A stretch of DNA of 64,000 nt from Halomonas sp. ALS9 (GTDB lineage: Bacteria; Pseudomonadota; Gammaproteobacteria; Pseudomonadales; Halomonadaceae): positions 310,001 to 374,000 of the forward strand of contig NZ_LXRG01000192.1 in assembly GCF_001651035.1 (NCBI RefSeq), in the 5' to 3' direction. Below, one piece after another: positions 17,825 to 27,589 of this stretch. The notes under the pieces were generated by a model that had not been told where the DNA came from, ran no database searches, and saw nothing but the letters and a program-made list of their open reading frames with translations. Numbering within the stretch: position 1 is the stretch's first letter; every line of letters begins with the position of its first letter. The position numbers and the translations under genes are program-made.

Positions 17825-19294
17825 ATGACGACTAATGCTCAACCCTCATCGCGATGGAAACTGCTAGCCCCATTAGCCGTCGCTATTATCATTGCACTGT
17901 TACCCACGCCCTCTGGTCTTGCGCCCCATGCCTGGTACTTCTTCGCTATTTTTCTGGGCGTCGTGGTGGGCTTAATCCTTGAACCCTTGCCGGGTGCGGT
18001 GGTGGGTTTGATCGGCGTGACGCTGGTGGCGTTGCTTTCCCCCTGGGTGCTGTTCTCCCCGGAACAGCTAGCGGCTGACGGATTTAACGCCGCCAACCAA
18101 GCCTTTTCATGGGCAGTGTCGGGCTTTACCAACTCCACCGTCTGGCTGATTTTTGGTGCTTTTATGTTTGCCCTGGGGTATGAAAAAACCGGCTTAGGGA
18201 GGCGTATTTCCCTCTGGCTGGTCAAAACCATGGGCAAACGTACTTTGACCCTTGGCTATGCGGTGATGATTGCCGATGGTATTTTGGCGCCTTTTACGCC
18301 CTCCAACACTGCCCGCAGCGGGGGCACGATCTATCCTGTCATTCGCAACCTGCCGCCGCTTTACGACTCACTGCCCAACGACCCCAGCATGAAACGCATG
18401 GGCAGCTACTTGATGTGGACAGCGCTTGCCTCTACCTGTGTGACCAGTTCGCTATTTTTGACCGCGCTGGCTCCCAACTTACTGGCTATTGCATTAACCG
18501 AAAGTGCAACCGGCATAGAGATCAACTGGGGGCAGTGGTTTATGGCGGTAGCGCCGGTGGGCATTTTGTTGCTGCTGCTAGTGCCACTATTAAGCTATTG
18601 GCTATGCGCACCAGAAGTGAAGGCGGGTCACGAAATTTCCGACTGGGCTGGGCAGGAATTAACCAAGCTGGGCGCTCTGACTCGCAATGAAATAGTGCTG
18701 GTCATCATGGTCGTTTCGGCTCTGCTGCTGTGGATTTTTGCGAGTGACATTATCTCTGCCTCACTGGTGGGGTTAATCGTCATCTGCGGCATGCTGCTAA
18801 CGGGTATGGTGACTTGGAACGATATTCTTGATAACCGGGCCGCCTGGAACACCTTTGTATGGTTTGCCACCCTAGTCGCGCTCGCGGGCGGGCTTAGCCT
18901 AGTGGGATTTGTGACATGGTTTGGCAATGTGGTGGGCGGGCAGATAAGCCACTTTGACCCGCTGATGGCGATGGTGGCGCTGGTGGTTATCTTCTATCTA
19001 TTGCACTACTTCTTTGCCAGCGTGACAGCCCACGTGACCGCCCTGCTGCCGGTGATTCTGGCGGCGGCGTCAGGCATTGCCGGGCTGGATATGCAGATGT
19101 TTATTCTGCTGCTGCTCCCCACCCTCGGCTTTATGGGCATTCTCACCCCCTACGGCACTGGGCCAAGCCCGGTTTACTACGGCAGTGGCTACCTACCCAG
19201 CGCACTATTTTGGCGGCTAGGAGCGATCTTCGGGCTGCTGTTCTTGGTGGTGTGGCTGGTGATTGGCCTGCCTTGGTTAATGCTGATCAACTGA
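17825..19294 (+). CDS. DASS-family sodium/dicarboxylate (anion) symporter
   Basis: 489 aa with about 12-14 membrane segments, CitT/YflS/SdcS-like. FMFALGYEKTGLGRRISLWLVK and FTPSNTARSGGTIYP are the first substrate/Na+ motif; TPYGTGPSPVYYGSGYLP is the second, near the C-terminus. Members carry succinate, fumarate, malate, tartrate or citrate, sometimes as exchangers. Divergent from frdABCD with an FNR-like site between, it probably brings in fumarate or exchanges it for succinate (inference). GAGAGG precedes the ATG. Confidence 0.9.
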   Translation: MTTNAQPSSRWKLLAPLAVAIIIALLPTPSGLAPHAWYFFAIFLGVVVGLILEPLPGAVVGLIGVTLVALLSPWVLFSPEQLAADGFNAANQAFSWAVSGFTNSTVWLIFGAFMFALGYEKTGLGRRISLWLVKTMGKRTLTLGYAVMIADGILAPFTPSNTARSGGTIYPVIRNLPPLYDSLPNDPSMKRMGSYLMWTALASTCVTSSLFLTALAPNLLAIALTESATGIEINWGQWFMAVAPVGILLLLLVPLLSYWLCAPEVKAGHEISDWAGQELTKLGALTRNEIVLVIMVVSALLLWIFASDIISASLVGLIVICGMLLTGMVTWNDILDNRAAWNTFVWFATLVALAGGLSLVGFVTWFGNVVGGQISHFDPLMAMVALVVIFYLLHYFFASVTAHVTALLPVILAAASGIAGLDMQMFILLLLPTLGFMGILTPYGTGPSPVYYGSGYLPSALFWRLGAIFGLLFLVVWLVIGLPWLMLIN

Positions 19295-19302
19295 TTGAAC
19301 CG

Positions 19303-20061
19303 TCAGCTATCAGTGCCAAACCAAGCGTTAAGCTGCTGTGAGAACGCCTCTGGTTGCTCAGTATGAAGATTGTGGCCCCCACTTAGCGCGATATGGCGCA
19401 GGCGCGGGGCCATCGTTGTTAGGTGGGTCGCTAAGGTGTGGAATTTGGCGTCCCGCTGGCCTGAAAAATAGCTGATCGGTAGCGAGGTGTTTTCCAGCCA
19501 ATTCCATAGCGAGGGCTGATGCCCCAAGGACGTTGACCGCAGCATCTTGGCGATAGCTGGCCCGTGATTAGCTAATCGACGATGAATCTGCTGACTGCGC
19601 TGAGCCTCAGAGAGATCAGCAAACACCGGCTGCTGATACCAATCGATAAGTACGTCTTTCAGCGGCTCCTGCTCAAAGCGTTTGGCCCACTTTTCATCAT
19701 GGGCAATGCGTGCAGAGCGCTCACTGGCTGGCAGCCCCGGGTGGGCACTTTCCAGCCAGAGCGCTTCCAGCCCCGGCGGTTTTCGGCTGGCATGGTACAG
19801 CGCCAAACGCCCGCCCAGGGAGTAGCCCAGCAGGCAGTAACAGCTCACACCGTGGCTTATCAGCGTATCGCTAAGCCAGTGGTGACATTCTTCAAAAGAG
19901 CTTACTTGTAGCTGGTGATTCTGGCCGTGACCGGGTAAATCCAGCGCGAGGCAGTGGATGCCTTCCAAGCCAGCGATGACCTCCGCCCAATCGTGGCAGT
20001 TTCCCAGTAGGCCGTGTAGCAGTACCAGGGTTGGCGCCTGCTGCAGAGGTTTACGGCTCAC
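19303..20061 (-). CDS. menH: Alpha/beta hydrolase, probable SHCHC synthase
   Basis: 252 aa. Catalytic features: LVLLHGLLGNCHDW oxyanion region, nucleophile Ser in GYSLGGRLAL, and His in GGHNLHTEQPEAF. MenH removes pyruvate from SEPHCHC in menaquinone synthesis; position directly after menD supports this role. The GTG at 20061 is chosen because GAGG lies 8 nt upstream and just overlaps the end of menD. An upstream ATG at 20103 would overlap menD by 38 nt. Confidence 0.87.
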   Translation of the reverse strand: MSRKPLQQAPTLVLLHGLLGNCHDWAEVIAGLEGIHCLALDLPGHGQNHQLQVSSFEECHHWLSDTLISHGVSCYCLLGYSLGGRLALYHASRKPPGLEALWLESAHPGLPASERSARIAHDEKWAKRFEQEPLKDVLIDWYQQPVFADLSEAQRSQQIHRRLANHGPAIAKMLRSTSLGHQPSLWNWLENTSLPISYFSGQRDAKFHTLATHLTTMAPRLRHIALSGGHNLHTEQPEAFSQQLNAWFGTDS

Positions 20062-20065
20062 GCGG

Positions 20066-21787
20066 CTATCCTCGAATCGCTGCGCCAAGCGCCTTGAGAT
20101 CATCGGCGACCTGCTGATGGGGTACGTTAACCTCGATCAGTGTAACGCCCGCCGCTAACGCCTGGGTATAAGCCGCCACGAAGGCGTCCAGTGAGTCGGG
20201 CGCTGAATGGCCAAGCCCAAACATTTTGGCCGCATATTCGAAATTCAAGCCGTGAGGCTGACGGTAGTAGCGCTCCAGCAGCTCGCCCCCTTTGGGCACC
20301 GGCAGCATATGAAAAATGCTGCCACCATCATTATTGAGAATAACCACCACCAGCGGTTGAGCCGCCTGCTTTAACAGCGCTAAGCTGTTGAGATCATGCA
20401 GCGCGCTGGTGTCGCCCAGCACAATCGTCGTGGGTTGCGAGCATGTGCAGCTAAGGCCATAGGCCGTGGCGATCAGGCCATCAATACCGGAGGCACCGCG
20501 GTTGGCGAATACCTGCAAAGGCGTTTGGCGATGCCGTCCCAGCATATTCATCAGCCGTGCAGGCAGGCTGTTGCCGATAAACAGCTGCCCTTCGGCCAAC
20601 TGCGCCAGCTGATGGCAAACACCCAGCTCTGAGAATGCCGTGCACTGCTCCTCTACAAGATGGCTAGTGCGGCGCTGAAGGCTATCCAACTGATGCCAAG
20701 GCGATTGTTCAGAGTGCGCTGGCAACGCTGCGATAAAGTCAGCAGGCAAGCCTATCAAACGGCGCTTAACGCAATAGTCGGGATCCAGCCGCTGGGGCAG
20801 CGGGTCGACCAACCAGACATCCTGCCACGGCTGCTGGGCAATAAACTGGGTGAGCCGTTTGGAGATTAACCGACCGCCAAACTGCAGCAGCACTTCTGCC
20901 TTAGCCAGTTCCGCGCTAAAGCGTTCGTCATGTAGGGCCAAATCAAAATGAATCAGGTTGTGGGGATCAAAGCGAAGCTGGCTCTGCACATCCGCCAACA
21001 GCGGCCAGCCCAACTGCTTGGCTAGGGCAACCACTTGTTGCGCCTGCTGCGGGTCATCGATGCTGCCTACCACAATCAGGCCGCGCTGCTGGGCAAACGT
21101 TTCCCACTCGTTGTTGAGCGCTGGAATTACTTTGCTAGACGACCAATCACTCCACGGTTTTGAAGCCATCAGCCAGTTCCCCAGCGGTGCAAGATAGTCG
21201 CTGGCATCCACTAAGCAGTCACCGGGATAAAGCGGTTCACGGTAGCGACAGTTGATATGGAGGGGCCCTGGCGTGCGGCGCTGTTGATCTATCGCTTGAT
21301 CAATGGTGCTGAGTAGAAACGCTGCTTTTATGTCAGCGTCTGGCGGCGGCAGGTCGTGATGAACAATGGTGTGGCGGGAGAATATATCCCGCTGGTCAAT
21401 GGCCTGGTTGCTGCCGTTATCCAACAATTCAATGGGGCGGTCGGCAGAGAGCACAATCAGCGGCACGCCAAGCAGCTTGGCTTCCACCACCGCCGGATAG
21501 AGATTCGCCACGGCGGTGCCTGAGGTGGTGATAATGGCCACTGCCCGCTGACTGCCCCGAGCAATACCCAGCGCCATAAACCCCAGCCCCCGCTCATCAA
21601 AATGGCAGTGGCAGCGTAAACCGGCATGCTTGCTGGCGGTCATGGTTAGAGGCGACGAACGCGAACCCGGTGCCAGCACTACATCGCGCACGCCTAAGCG
21701 GTAGAGCTCCTCCAGCATCAGCGCCGCCCACACATGATTAAAGGTGGCGTGCGCTTGCGCAAAATCGCTCGATACAGGTGTTGCCAT
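20066..21787 (-). CDS. menD: SEPHCHC synthase (2-succinyl-5-enolpyruvyl-6-hydroxy-3-cyclohexene-1-carboxylate synthase)
   Basis: 573 aa ThDP enzyme. It has the N-terminal [14 protein letters not shown] and [18 protein letters not shown] motifs specific to MenD, and the diphosphate/Mg motif [12 protein letters not shown] with the downstream NNDGG. It adds 2-oxoglutarate-derived succinic semialdehyde to isochorismate. It starts 5 nt after menF and is followed at once by menH. Confidence 0.95.
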   Translation of the reverse strand: MATPVSSDFAQAHATFNHVWAALMLEELYRLGVRDVVLAPGSRSSPLTMTASKHAGLRCHCHFDERGLGFMALGIARGSQRAVAIITTSGTAVANLYPAVVEAKLLGVPLIVLSADRPIELLDNGSNQAIDQRDIFSRHTIVHHDLPPPDADIKAAFLLSTIDQAIDQQRRTPGPLHINCRYREPLYPGDCLVDASDYLAPLGNWLMASKPWSDWSSSKVIPALNNEWETFAQQRGLIVVGSIDDPQQAQQVVALAKQLGWPLLADVQSQLRFDPHNLIHFDLALHDERFSAELAKAEVLLQFGGRLISKRLTQFIAQQPWQDVWLVDPLPQRLDPDYCVKRRLIGLPADFIAALPAHSEQSPWHQLDSLQRRTSHLVEEQCTAFSELGVCHQLAQLAEGQLFIGNSLPARLMNMLGRHRQTPLQVFANRGASGIDGLIATAYGLSCTCSQPTTIVLGDTSALHDLNSLALLKQAAQPLVVVILNNDGGSIFHMLPVPKGGELLERYYRQPHGLNFEYAAKMFGLGHSAPDSLDAFVAAYTQALAAGVTLIEVNVPHQQVADDLKALGAAIRG

Positions 21788-21792
21788 GTACG

Positions 21793-23115
21793 TTATCCCA
21801 TCCCTAGCAGCGACATAATATCGGCGATTTTGGTATCCAGTTCACGCCACTCTTCGTCCGGCTGGGAGCCTGCCACAATGCCTGCACCGGCATAAAGACG
21901 AATAGCTTGTGGGCCGATATGGGCACAGCGAATAGCCACAGCAAGGTCGCTACTGGCATGGCTAATTCGCCCGAAAACCCCCGCATACCAGCCGCGTTGA
22001 TGGCGTTCATGCTGGCGAATAAATGCCATCGCTGACTCGCGAGAAACACCGCCCACCGCCGGTGTTGGTGGCAGTGAGGAAAGCAAAGACTGGTCAGTGG
22101 CGCTGTGATGTAACTCGGCATGGATCAGACGGCGAATATGCTGCAACGAGCGCAGCTTAACAATATGCGCCTCGCCCATCTGAATGTGATGGGCAAGGGG
22201 CTCAAGCTGGGACAACAGTTGCTGATAAACACACTGGTTTTCCAGCGTGTTTTTCTTATCCGCCAGCAACTCATCGGCAAGCACTTGGTCTTGCTCGGCG
22301 TCACGCCCACGGCGCGTGGTGCCCGCCAATGCTTCGGTAATTAGATGCCGACCTTCGCGCTGATACAGCCGCTCTGGCGGGCAGCCGATGAATGCTTCAT
22401 GGGAAGTAAACTGAACACCAAAATGAAAACAGTCGGCGGCCCCTGCCTGCCAGCGCGACAGCAGCGCCCAAGGATTAGGCGTTTGCGGTGTTTCAAGACA
22501 CGTTTCACGAGAAAGCACCACCTTCGGCGTATGCACAAGGTGATCAGGGTGCGTTACCTTTCCTACCCACGCCGCCCACTCTTGTTGGCTAGGGCGGTCT
22601 TCACGCTGGTAAACAAGGGGCTGCAGGCGAGGCAGCGGCTGTTCTTCTACCAAGGCGTCCAAACAGGCATAAGCCTGGGCGATTTCGGCAGTAGGGCTGC
22701 GGTTATCGAAACGTAGATTCAGTGACAGCGTCGCGCCATCTTGATCACGTTTAAGCTCGATGCGCGGTAGCAAAAAGTGACAGGCGGGAAAGTGTTCCCA
22801 ACCCGGCGCACCAGGGTCAAAAGCCATACCGCCAAAATAGTCGGGCTGCTGGCCGCCGACACCTGCCAGCGCAGCAAGGTCGGTATCCAGTGCCGCTAGT
22901 GAATCAAAGGCGTTAACAGCCCCCAGCGTTGCATACTCTACCTCGCTCGCATCACGCGCATGCCAGTAGAGGCGAGGGTAAACGCTCTGCGCGTTTAGCC
23001 ACCCCATCAGGTTATCCACCTGGCAGGAAGTAGTTAGGCGGATAAACCCTGTTCTATCGGTATGGCGAAGCGCATCAAGCTGATGCCTGAGGGCTTCAAT
23101 AGGGTTAAATCGCAT
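21793..23115 (-). CDS. menF: Isochorismate synthase
   Basis: 440 aa chorismate-binding enzyme. The C-terminal catalytic domain shows [35 protein letters not shown]-like [14 protein letters not shown], and [22 protein letters not shown]. It isomerises chorismate to isochorismate, the first committed step. AGG lies upstream of ATG 23115. It leads the menF-menD-menH unit and is 132 nt downstream of the FeS gene of the molybdoenzyme cluster on the same strand. Confidence 0.92.
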   Translation of the reverse strand: MRFNPIEALRHQLDALRHTDRTGFIRLTTSCQVDNLMGWLNAQSVYPRLYWHARDASEVEYATLGAVNAFDSLAALDTDLAALAGVGGQQPDYFGGMAFDPGAPGWEHFPACHFLLPRIELKRDQDGATLSLNLRFDNRSPTAEIAQAYACLDALVEEQPLPRLQPLVYQREDRPSQQEWAAWVGKVTHPDHLVHTPKVVLSRETCLETPQTPNPWALLSRWQAGAADCFHFGVQFTSHEAFIGCPPERLYQREGRHLITEALAGTTRRGRDAEQDQVLADELLADKKNTLENQCVYQQLLSQLEPLAHHIQMGEAHIVKLRSLQHIRRLIHAELHHSATDQSLLSSLPPTPAVGGVSRESAMAFIRQHERHQRGWYAGVFGRISHASSDLAVAIRCAHIGPQAIRLYAGAGIVAGSQPDEEWRELDTKIADIMSLLGMG

Positions 23116-23192
23116 AATTCGCCTGTTCTGGAAGCGTTACTAGCGCCGAATATTTGTTTCGTCTAAATAAGCTACCCATCATAATTCAGACT

Positions 23193-23213
23193 CCTGACGC
23201 CGGGGCGATCAGG
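23193..23213 (-). repeat. Hairpin between molybdoenzyme FeS gene and menF
   Basis: CCTGA and TCAGG enclose CGCC-GG-GGCG, with one bulged base, giving a GC-rich stem of nine pairs just after the FeS-subunit gene. No oligo-T follows, so a Rho-independent terminator is doubtful; it may protect the 3' end of the message or attenuate read-through into menF. Confidence 0.45.
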
Positions 23214-23247
23214 TTTAGCCCGGCCTTCAACTGCAAGGATGTCGACA

Positions 23248-23949
23248 TCATTTATTAAAGTTGCGGATATAGAATACGTGAGGCTTGGTTCCCTGATCCC
23301 GCTGGAGCACCCGTGGGGTGTACTTGGCCAGCGCCTTGCTGGGCGGGCTTTCCAGGTCGTTCAGGTCGCCAAAGATGCGGGCATCCGCGGGGCAGGCGAT
23401 CACACAGGCGGGATCCTCACCCACTGCAAGACGGTGGTCGCAGAAGGTGCACTTTTCGACCATGCCGCGATCACGAATACCCTGATAGGTCGTGGCCCTT
23501 GCGGGGTTGTAGTAAGGAATCGGTGCATCAGCCGCCTGGGCGACCTCCTGGCCGGTCGAGGTTCCCCCCGGTATGGCCGGCTCGCTGTCGCGCATAAAGT
23601 TCTGGTGGGGATCTTCCTTGTTGAACCAGATGACACCATAGGGACAGGACAATTGACACAAACGGCAGCCGATGCACTTATCGGGGTCATGTAGGGTCAG
23701 CCCATCCTCACTCTTGTGCATCGCCGTGGTCGGGCAGTTAGTAACACAGGGCGCATTTTCACAGTGGTTACAGAGGGTCGGGATATAGTTGTAACGGGTA
23801 TCAGGGAAGGTACCTGTGGTCTCAATGATGTGATTCGACCAGTGGAACTCCACCGGCACGTTGTTCTCGCTCTTGCAGGCGATGTCGCAAGCTGCACAGC
23901 CAACGCAGCGATGCAGGTCGATCACCATGGCATAACGCTTGTCGCTCAT
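23248..23949 (-). CDS. DmsB/PsrB-type four-cluster ferredoxin subunit of molybdoenzyme
   Basis: 233 aa. Four cysteine groups are seen: CVGCAACDIAC near the N-terminus, CNHCENAPCVTNCP, CIGCRLCQLSCPYG, and CTFCDHRL...DPACVIACP. This is the usual electron-transfer subunit of DMSO/polysulfide/thiosulfate reductases, relaying electrons between the NrfD-type quinol subunit and the molybdenum subunit. It has no signal of its own and would be exported bound to the Tat-signalled partner. GGAGG precedes its ATG. It follows the catalytic gene with a 23-nt gap. Confidence 0.92.
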   Translation of the reverse strand: MSDKRYAMVIDLHRCVGCAACDIACKSENNVPVEFHWSNHIIETTGTFPDTRYNYIPTLCNHCENAPCVTNCPTTAMHKSEDGLTLHDPDKCIGCRLCQLSCPYGVIWFNKEDPHQNFMRDSEPAIPGGTSTGQEVAQAADAPIPYYNPARATTYQGIRDRGMVEKCTFCDHRLAVGEDPACVIACPADARIFGDLNDLESPPSKALAKYTPRVLQRDQGTKPHVFYIRNFNK

Positions 23950-23972
23950 ATACTAGCCTCCATTGCCAGGGG

Positions 23973-26567
23973 TTAGACCCGCTCGACCTTGACGCGTGAT
24001 TGGCCACCGTGGCGGGCGGTCGAGCCGCTGAGGCGCTCGAATTCAGGGTACAGGATTTCGTTGTTATTGCCGCCGAGCGGCACATGCTCGGCGAAATTGG
24101 CGGCGGCGACCCGGCCATAGGCCCAGTGGCCCTGGCCATAACATTTCGCCACCGTGCCCGGTCTGAGCCCTTCCCACCGCTTCAACTGAACGGTGATGGA
24201 ACCCGTCGTCGAGGTGACTTTGACCCTATCGCCGTCGTGCAGCCCAAGGGCGTCTGCATCGACCGGGTTCATCTTGAGTACGTCACTCCAGTTCTCGTCA
24301 CCTGGGTCGACGTTCTTGTGCGCCTGGTACCAGGTACAGTTGGCCGAGCGCCCTTCGCGGTTCAGGCGAGAACGGTGTTCAAAAAAGATGAAGGGGTATT
24401 CGGCCTCGTCACCATGGCGAAGGGCGGGTTCGAAGTGGGGAACGAAGGCGAGCTCTCCGCGACCGACATAGTTGGTGGCTTCGAGTACCTTGTCTACCGT
24501 GGTGTCATGACGGTCGGCATGCCCCTGCAGAGCAGCTTTGAGTGTTTCGCTGTAGAACTCGACCTTGCCTGTCTGAGTGGCAAAGTTGTCGATACGCTGA
24601 CCATATTCATAGCGATGGGAATTCCAGACGCCCTTCGCCTTGAAATCTTCCCAGCCCTCGAGACGGTCGCCATACCGGCCATAATCCGGGTGGGTGCTGT
24701 CCCAGCAGCCGCGAGTCAGCATCTTCAGGGCGGATTCTGTGAATTCCTCGCCATTGGTCGGCGCCGCGCCGGTTTCCGGATCAGCGAAGGCTTCAGTGTA
24801 GTAGCGATAGAGGTTATCGAAGCCCCGCTCGGCCAGTTTCTCCGCCAGCATGAAGGGCACTTCCGTCTCGTCCTGTTTTACGTCCCAAAGCGGCTCAAGC
24901 ACGCGCTGATTCAGCGAGACATAGCTGTGCAGATTCTGTTTGTTCTTGACGAACCCCCACTTCTCGAACAACTGATGAGCGGCGGGCAGCACCAGATCCG
25001 CAAACATCGACATTTCCGAGGCATTGGTGGTCAGGTGCACAAAGAAGGGAAGCTCCGACAACGCCTGCTCCCAACGATAGGAGCCGGAGGTGGAGAAGCC
25101 GAAATTCGACCAGTAGGCGATGGCCACCTTAATCTCGTTGGGGCTCTTGGCGAGCATACCGTCGGCGGCGGCATTGGTTACCACACCGCCCCCGCTCTTG
25201 CCGCCGTTGAGTGATGGGAAGGCCAGGGTGCCGCGCTGATCGATCTTGTCGTACTTGCTATGGCTTGCCGCCAGCTCGTCCTGATAGGCCGTCAGGTCGG
25301 GTATATCGCCGGTTGGATCCTTGACCTTGGCGACCACGCCCCCTTTGGCATCAATGGAACCCACCAGACCATTGAGGGCATGGGTGGCCATGGATGAATA
25401 GCCACCACGGGCCTGCATGGAGGCGCCGGGAGATAGCCAACTGATGGCCCGCGAACCGGCAGCGGCGAACCCCAGCGCCACACGCCGAATCTGTTCTGCG
25501 GGAATGCCGGTGCGCTCTGCCGCCCACTCCGGGGTGCGATCCTTGAGCTCAATATTCCACCACTGAACCACGCCATGGGTATGGATCTCGTTGAATACCG
25601 GCACCGTAGTCTGGCTCTCGTCGACGGTCTGTCCCACCACAAAGCGGTTTTCACCATCAATGAAATCTCCGACGAAGGCCTTGTTCCAGACGCCTTTCGC
25701 GAGGATGACGTGAGCCATGGCCACCGCCAACGCGCTATCCTCGCCAGGGATCACCGGCAACCATTCATCGGCTTTCGCAGCAGTGGCGGACAGCCGTGGG
25801 TCGACAACGGCCACGGTGGCATTGTCGCTCATGTTGCCCCAGAAATTGATGGCGTGGGGCACCTGCCGGTTGGAACTCACCGGGTCGGCGCCCCAGCAGA
25901 GCACATAACGGGTGTGTTCTAGGTCATAGTCCCGATAGTCCCACTGGCCCTCCACATAGTAGGGGCCGAACTTCTCGGCCTCGGCGCAGATGGCCGAGTG
26001 ACTGATATTATTCGGGCTGCCGATGATCTTCGGCACGGCGGAGTAGAGGATATCGCGCAGGTAGGTATAGCGGCCGCGGAAGAGCGCAAACTTCTCGGGC
26101 TCCCCGGCATCGCGCAGCTCCATGATCTTGTCGGCGAGCATGTCCATCGCCTCGTCCCAGGAAATCGGCACGAAGCCTGGATCCTTACCGCGCCCCTTTT
26201 CGGGATTGGTGCGCTTCATCGGCTGGCGGACTCGATCGGGGTCATAGACTTGTTGCAACGCCAGGTGCGGGCGTGGACAGATCTTGCCGTGGTTGGCCTT
26301 GGCCAGCGGATTGCCACGCATATGAACGGCGCGGCCGTCGACCACCTTGATCTGCACTGGGCACCAGCTCGTGCAGCCCTGGCAGGTGGAGGGCATCCAT
26401 TTTCCAGCGGCTTCCGCGGGTTGTGCCTGGGCGCTGGCTGTCGAGAATAAACTCAGTGCCGGGCCCCCTGCCGCAGCGGCGACGGTACCGGCGCTGCCCT
26501 GAAGAAAGCCTCGGCGAGAAATCTGCCAAGCGTCATCATGTTTGGATGTCGGGATCTGATCCGTCAT
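23973..26567 (-). CDS. Tat-exported molybdopterin oxidoreductase catalytic subunit (Psr/Phs/Arr-Arx-like)
   Basis: 864 aa. A Tat signal (SRRGFLQG, residues 17-24) is followed by a hydrophobic stretch ending at ASAQA. The [4Fe-4S] ligands are Cys62, Cys65, Cys69 and Cys97. Cys194 in HSAICAEAEKFG is the likely Mo ligand, as in the polysulfide/thiosulfate/tetrathionate/arsenate group. ATG 26567 has GAGGAG upstream, although the open frame extends to 27071. The C-terminal MopB domain is complete. With NrfD and FeS partners it should be a periplasmic quinol-linked enzyme. Substrate (a sulfur oxyanion, arsenic species or other) cannot be assigned. Confidence 0.88.
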   Translation of the reverse strand: MTDQIPTSKHDDAWQISRRGFLQGSAGTVAAAAGGPALSLFSTASAQAQPAEAAGKWMPSTCQGCTSWCPVQIKVVDGRAVHMRGNPLAKANHGKICPRPHLALQQVYDPDRVRQPMKRTNPEKGRGKDPGFVPISWDEAMDMLADKIMELRDAGEPEKFALFRGRYTYLRDILYSAVPKIIGSPNNISHSAICAEAEKFGPYYVEGQWDYRDYDLEHTRYVLCWGADPVSSNRQVPHAINFWGNMSDNATVAVVDPRLSATAAKADEWLPVIPGEDSALAVAMAHVILAKGVWNKAFVGDFIDGENRFVVGQTVDESQTTVPVFNEIHTHGVVQWWNIELKDRTPEWAAERTGIPAEQIRRVALGFAAAGSRAISWLSPGASMQARGGYSSMATHALNGLVGSIDAKGGVVAKVKDPTGDIPDLTAYQDELAASHSKYDKIDQRGTLAFPSLNGGKSGGGVVTNAAADGMLAKSPNEIKVAIAYWSNFGFSTSGSYRWEQALSELPFFVHLTTNASEMSMFADLVLPAAHQLFEKWGFVKNKQNLHSYVSLNQRVLEPLWDVKQDETEVPFMLAEKLAERGFDNLYRYYTEAFADPETGAAPTNGEEFTESALKMLTRGCWDSTHPDYGRYGDRLEGWEDFKAKGVWNSHRYEYGQRIDNFATQTGKVEFYSETLKAALQGHADRHDTTVDKVLEATNYVGRGELAFVPHFEPALRHGDEAEYPFIFFEHRSRLNREGRSANCTWYQAHKNVDPGDENWSDVLKMNPVDADALGLHDGDRVKVTSTTGSITVQLKRWEGLRPGTVAKCYGQGHWAYGRVAAANFAEHVPLGGNNNEILYPEFERLSGSTARHGGQSRVKVERV

Positions 26568-26578
26568 GGGAAAACTCC

Positions 26579-27538
26579 TCAGGATAAAGTGGCCAGCGTC
26601 GAGATCGGGAGGTTCAGCTGTCCGCCCAGTACCGCCACGTAACGGATGGCAAAACCGCCTCCCAGCATCAGTACGCAGAGGATAGCGGTGGCAAAGGCCG
26701 GCAAGGAGCGCCCACGTAGACCCGCCAGCAAGGCGGCGACACACAGGGCCAGGGCTCCGATCAGCGCAGTGATAGCCAGGGTGATAAGGCTGCCATAGGT
26801 CGCCAGTACGGCGGTTATCACCTCCTGATCGCGTGTTGGGCCGAAGCGAAGATCTATCCACCAAGCCAGCAGGGTGACCAGTAACAGAGCCGTCGACACC
26901 AGCATGACCAGCACCAACGGGCGCAACCCTGCCCAATAGTCTTTCAGGCTCCCCTCCTCCGAACGGGCGCCCAGGAGGGCGATGCGAATCATGTGCACCA
27001 GCAGGGCACCGGCGCTCCCGGTGATCATGAAGAGCAGCACGGAGGCGATGACCATCTGGCCCGTGGCCCACAGCGGGTGCGAGGAAATCACCGCCAGCAG
27101 CACACCGTGATAGAGGCCGGTGAGCACTGCGAGAGGAACCGCAACCCAGCCCACCAGTCGAGCACTCAGCCAGTCGAGCAGGGAGAAGTTAGGGAACAGC
27201 AGACGAAAGGCAAAGATAGCGCTCAAGCCCACGAAGGCGCCCTGCAGCAAAGCGCCCCACCACATGATCGAGGTCGGAGCGAAATTAAGCCCCATCTGAT
27301 AGACGTGGAACTTGTAGCCGAGTTTCGAAAACAGCAGGGTCAGGCCAATGGCCACCGCTACGGGGGCGATCACTGCGGCTGTCTGGGCCAGGGGTCGATA
27401 GCGACGATCCGCCAGGCACCAGAGCAGGAAGGCGAGCAGGAAAGCGCCAACGCCGAGGCCGCCCAGGGACAGATCCCAGGCAACCCGCGCGTCCCAGATA
27501 ATGCCGGGCTGTATTTCATAGAAGGGTGACGTATCCAT
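26579..27538 (-). CDS. NrfD/PsrC-type quinol-interacting membrane subunit
   Basis: 319 aa with eight or more hydrophobic segments. The N-terminus (YEIQPGIIWDARVAWDLSLGGLGVGAF) is of the NrfD/PsrC kind. It would oxidise (or reduce) quinol and hand electrons to the ferredoxin subunit. AGAGG precedes the ATG, and its stop overlaps the ribosome-binding site of the catalytic gene. Gene order membrane-catalytic-FeS differs from the usual A-B-C order of dms/psr operons. Confidence 0.87.
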   Translation of the reverse strand: MDTSPFYEIQPGIIWDARVAWDLSLGGLGVGAFLLAFLLWCLADRRYRPLAQTAAVIAPVAVAIGLTLLFSKLGYKFHVYQMGLNFAPTSIMWWGALLQGAFVGLSAIFAFRLLFPNFSLLDWLSARLVGWVAVPLAVLTGLYHGVLLAVISSHPLWATGQMVIASVLLFMITGSAGALLVHMIRIALLGARSEEGSLKDYWAGLRPLVLVMLVSTALLLVTLLAWWIDLRFGPTRDQEVITAVLATYGSLITLAITALIGALALCVAALLAGLRGRSLPAFATAILCVLMLGGGFAIRYVAVLGGQLNLPISTLATLS

Positions 27539-27589
27539 GATCGACCTCTTTGTGATGGTGAGGGTTGTTTTGTCTGCTGCGACCCGCGG

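Noticed and set aside
24000..25214. 404-codon open frame antisense to the molybdenum subunit gene
   Set aside because: It is a shadow of a high-GC coding sequence. The opposite strand has clear family motifs over the full length.
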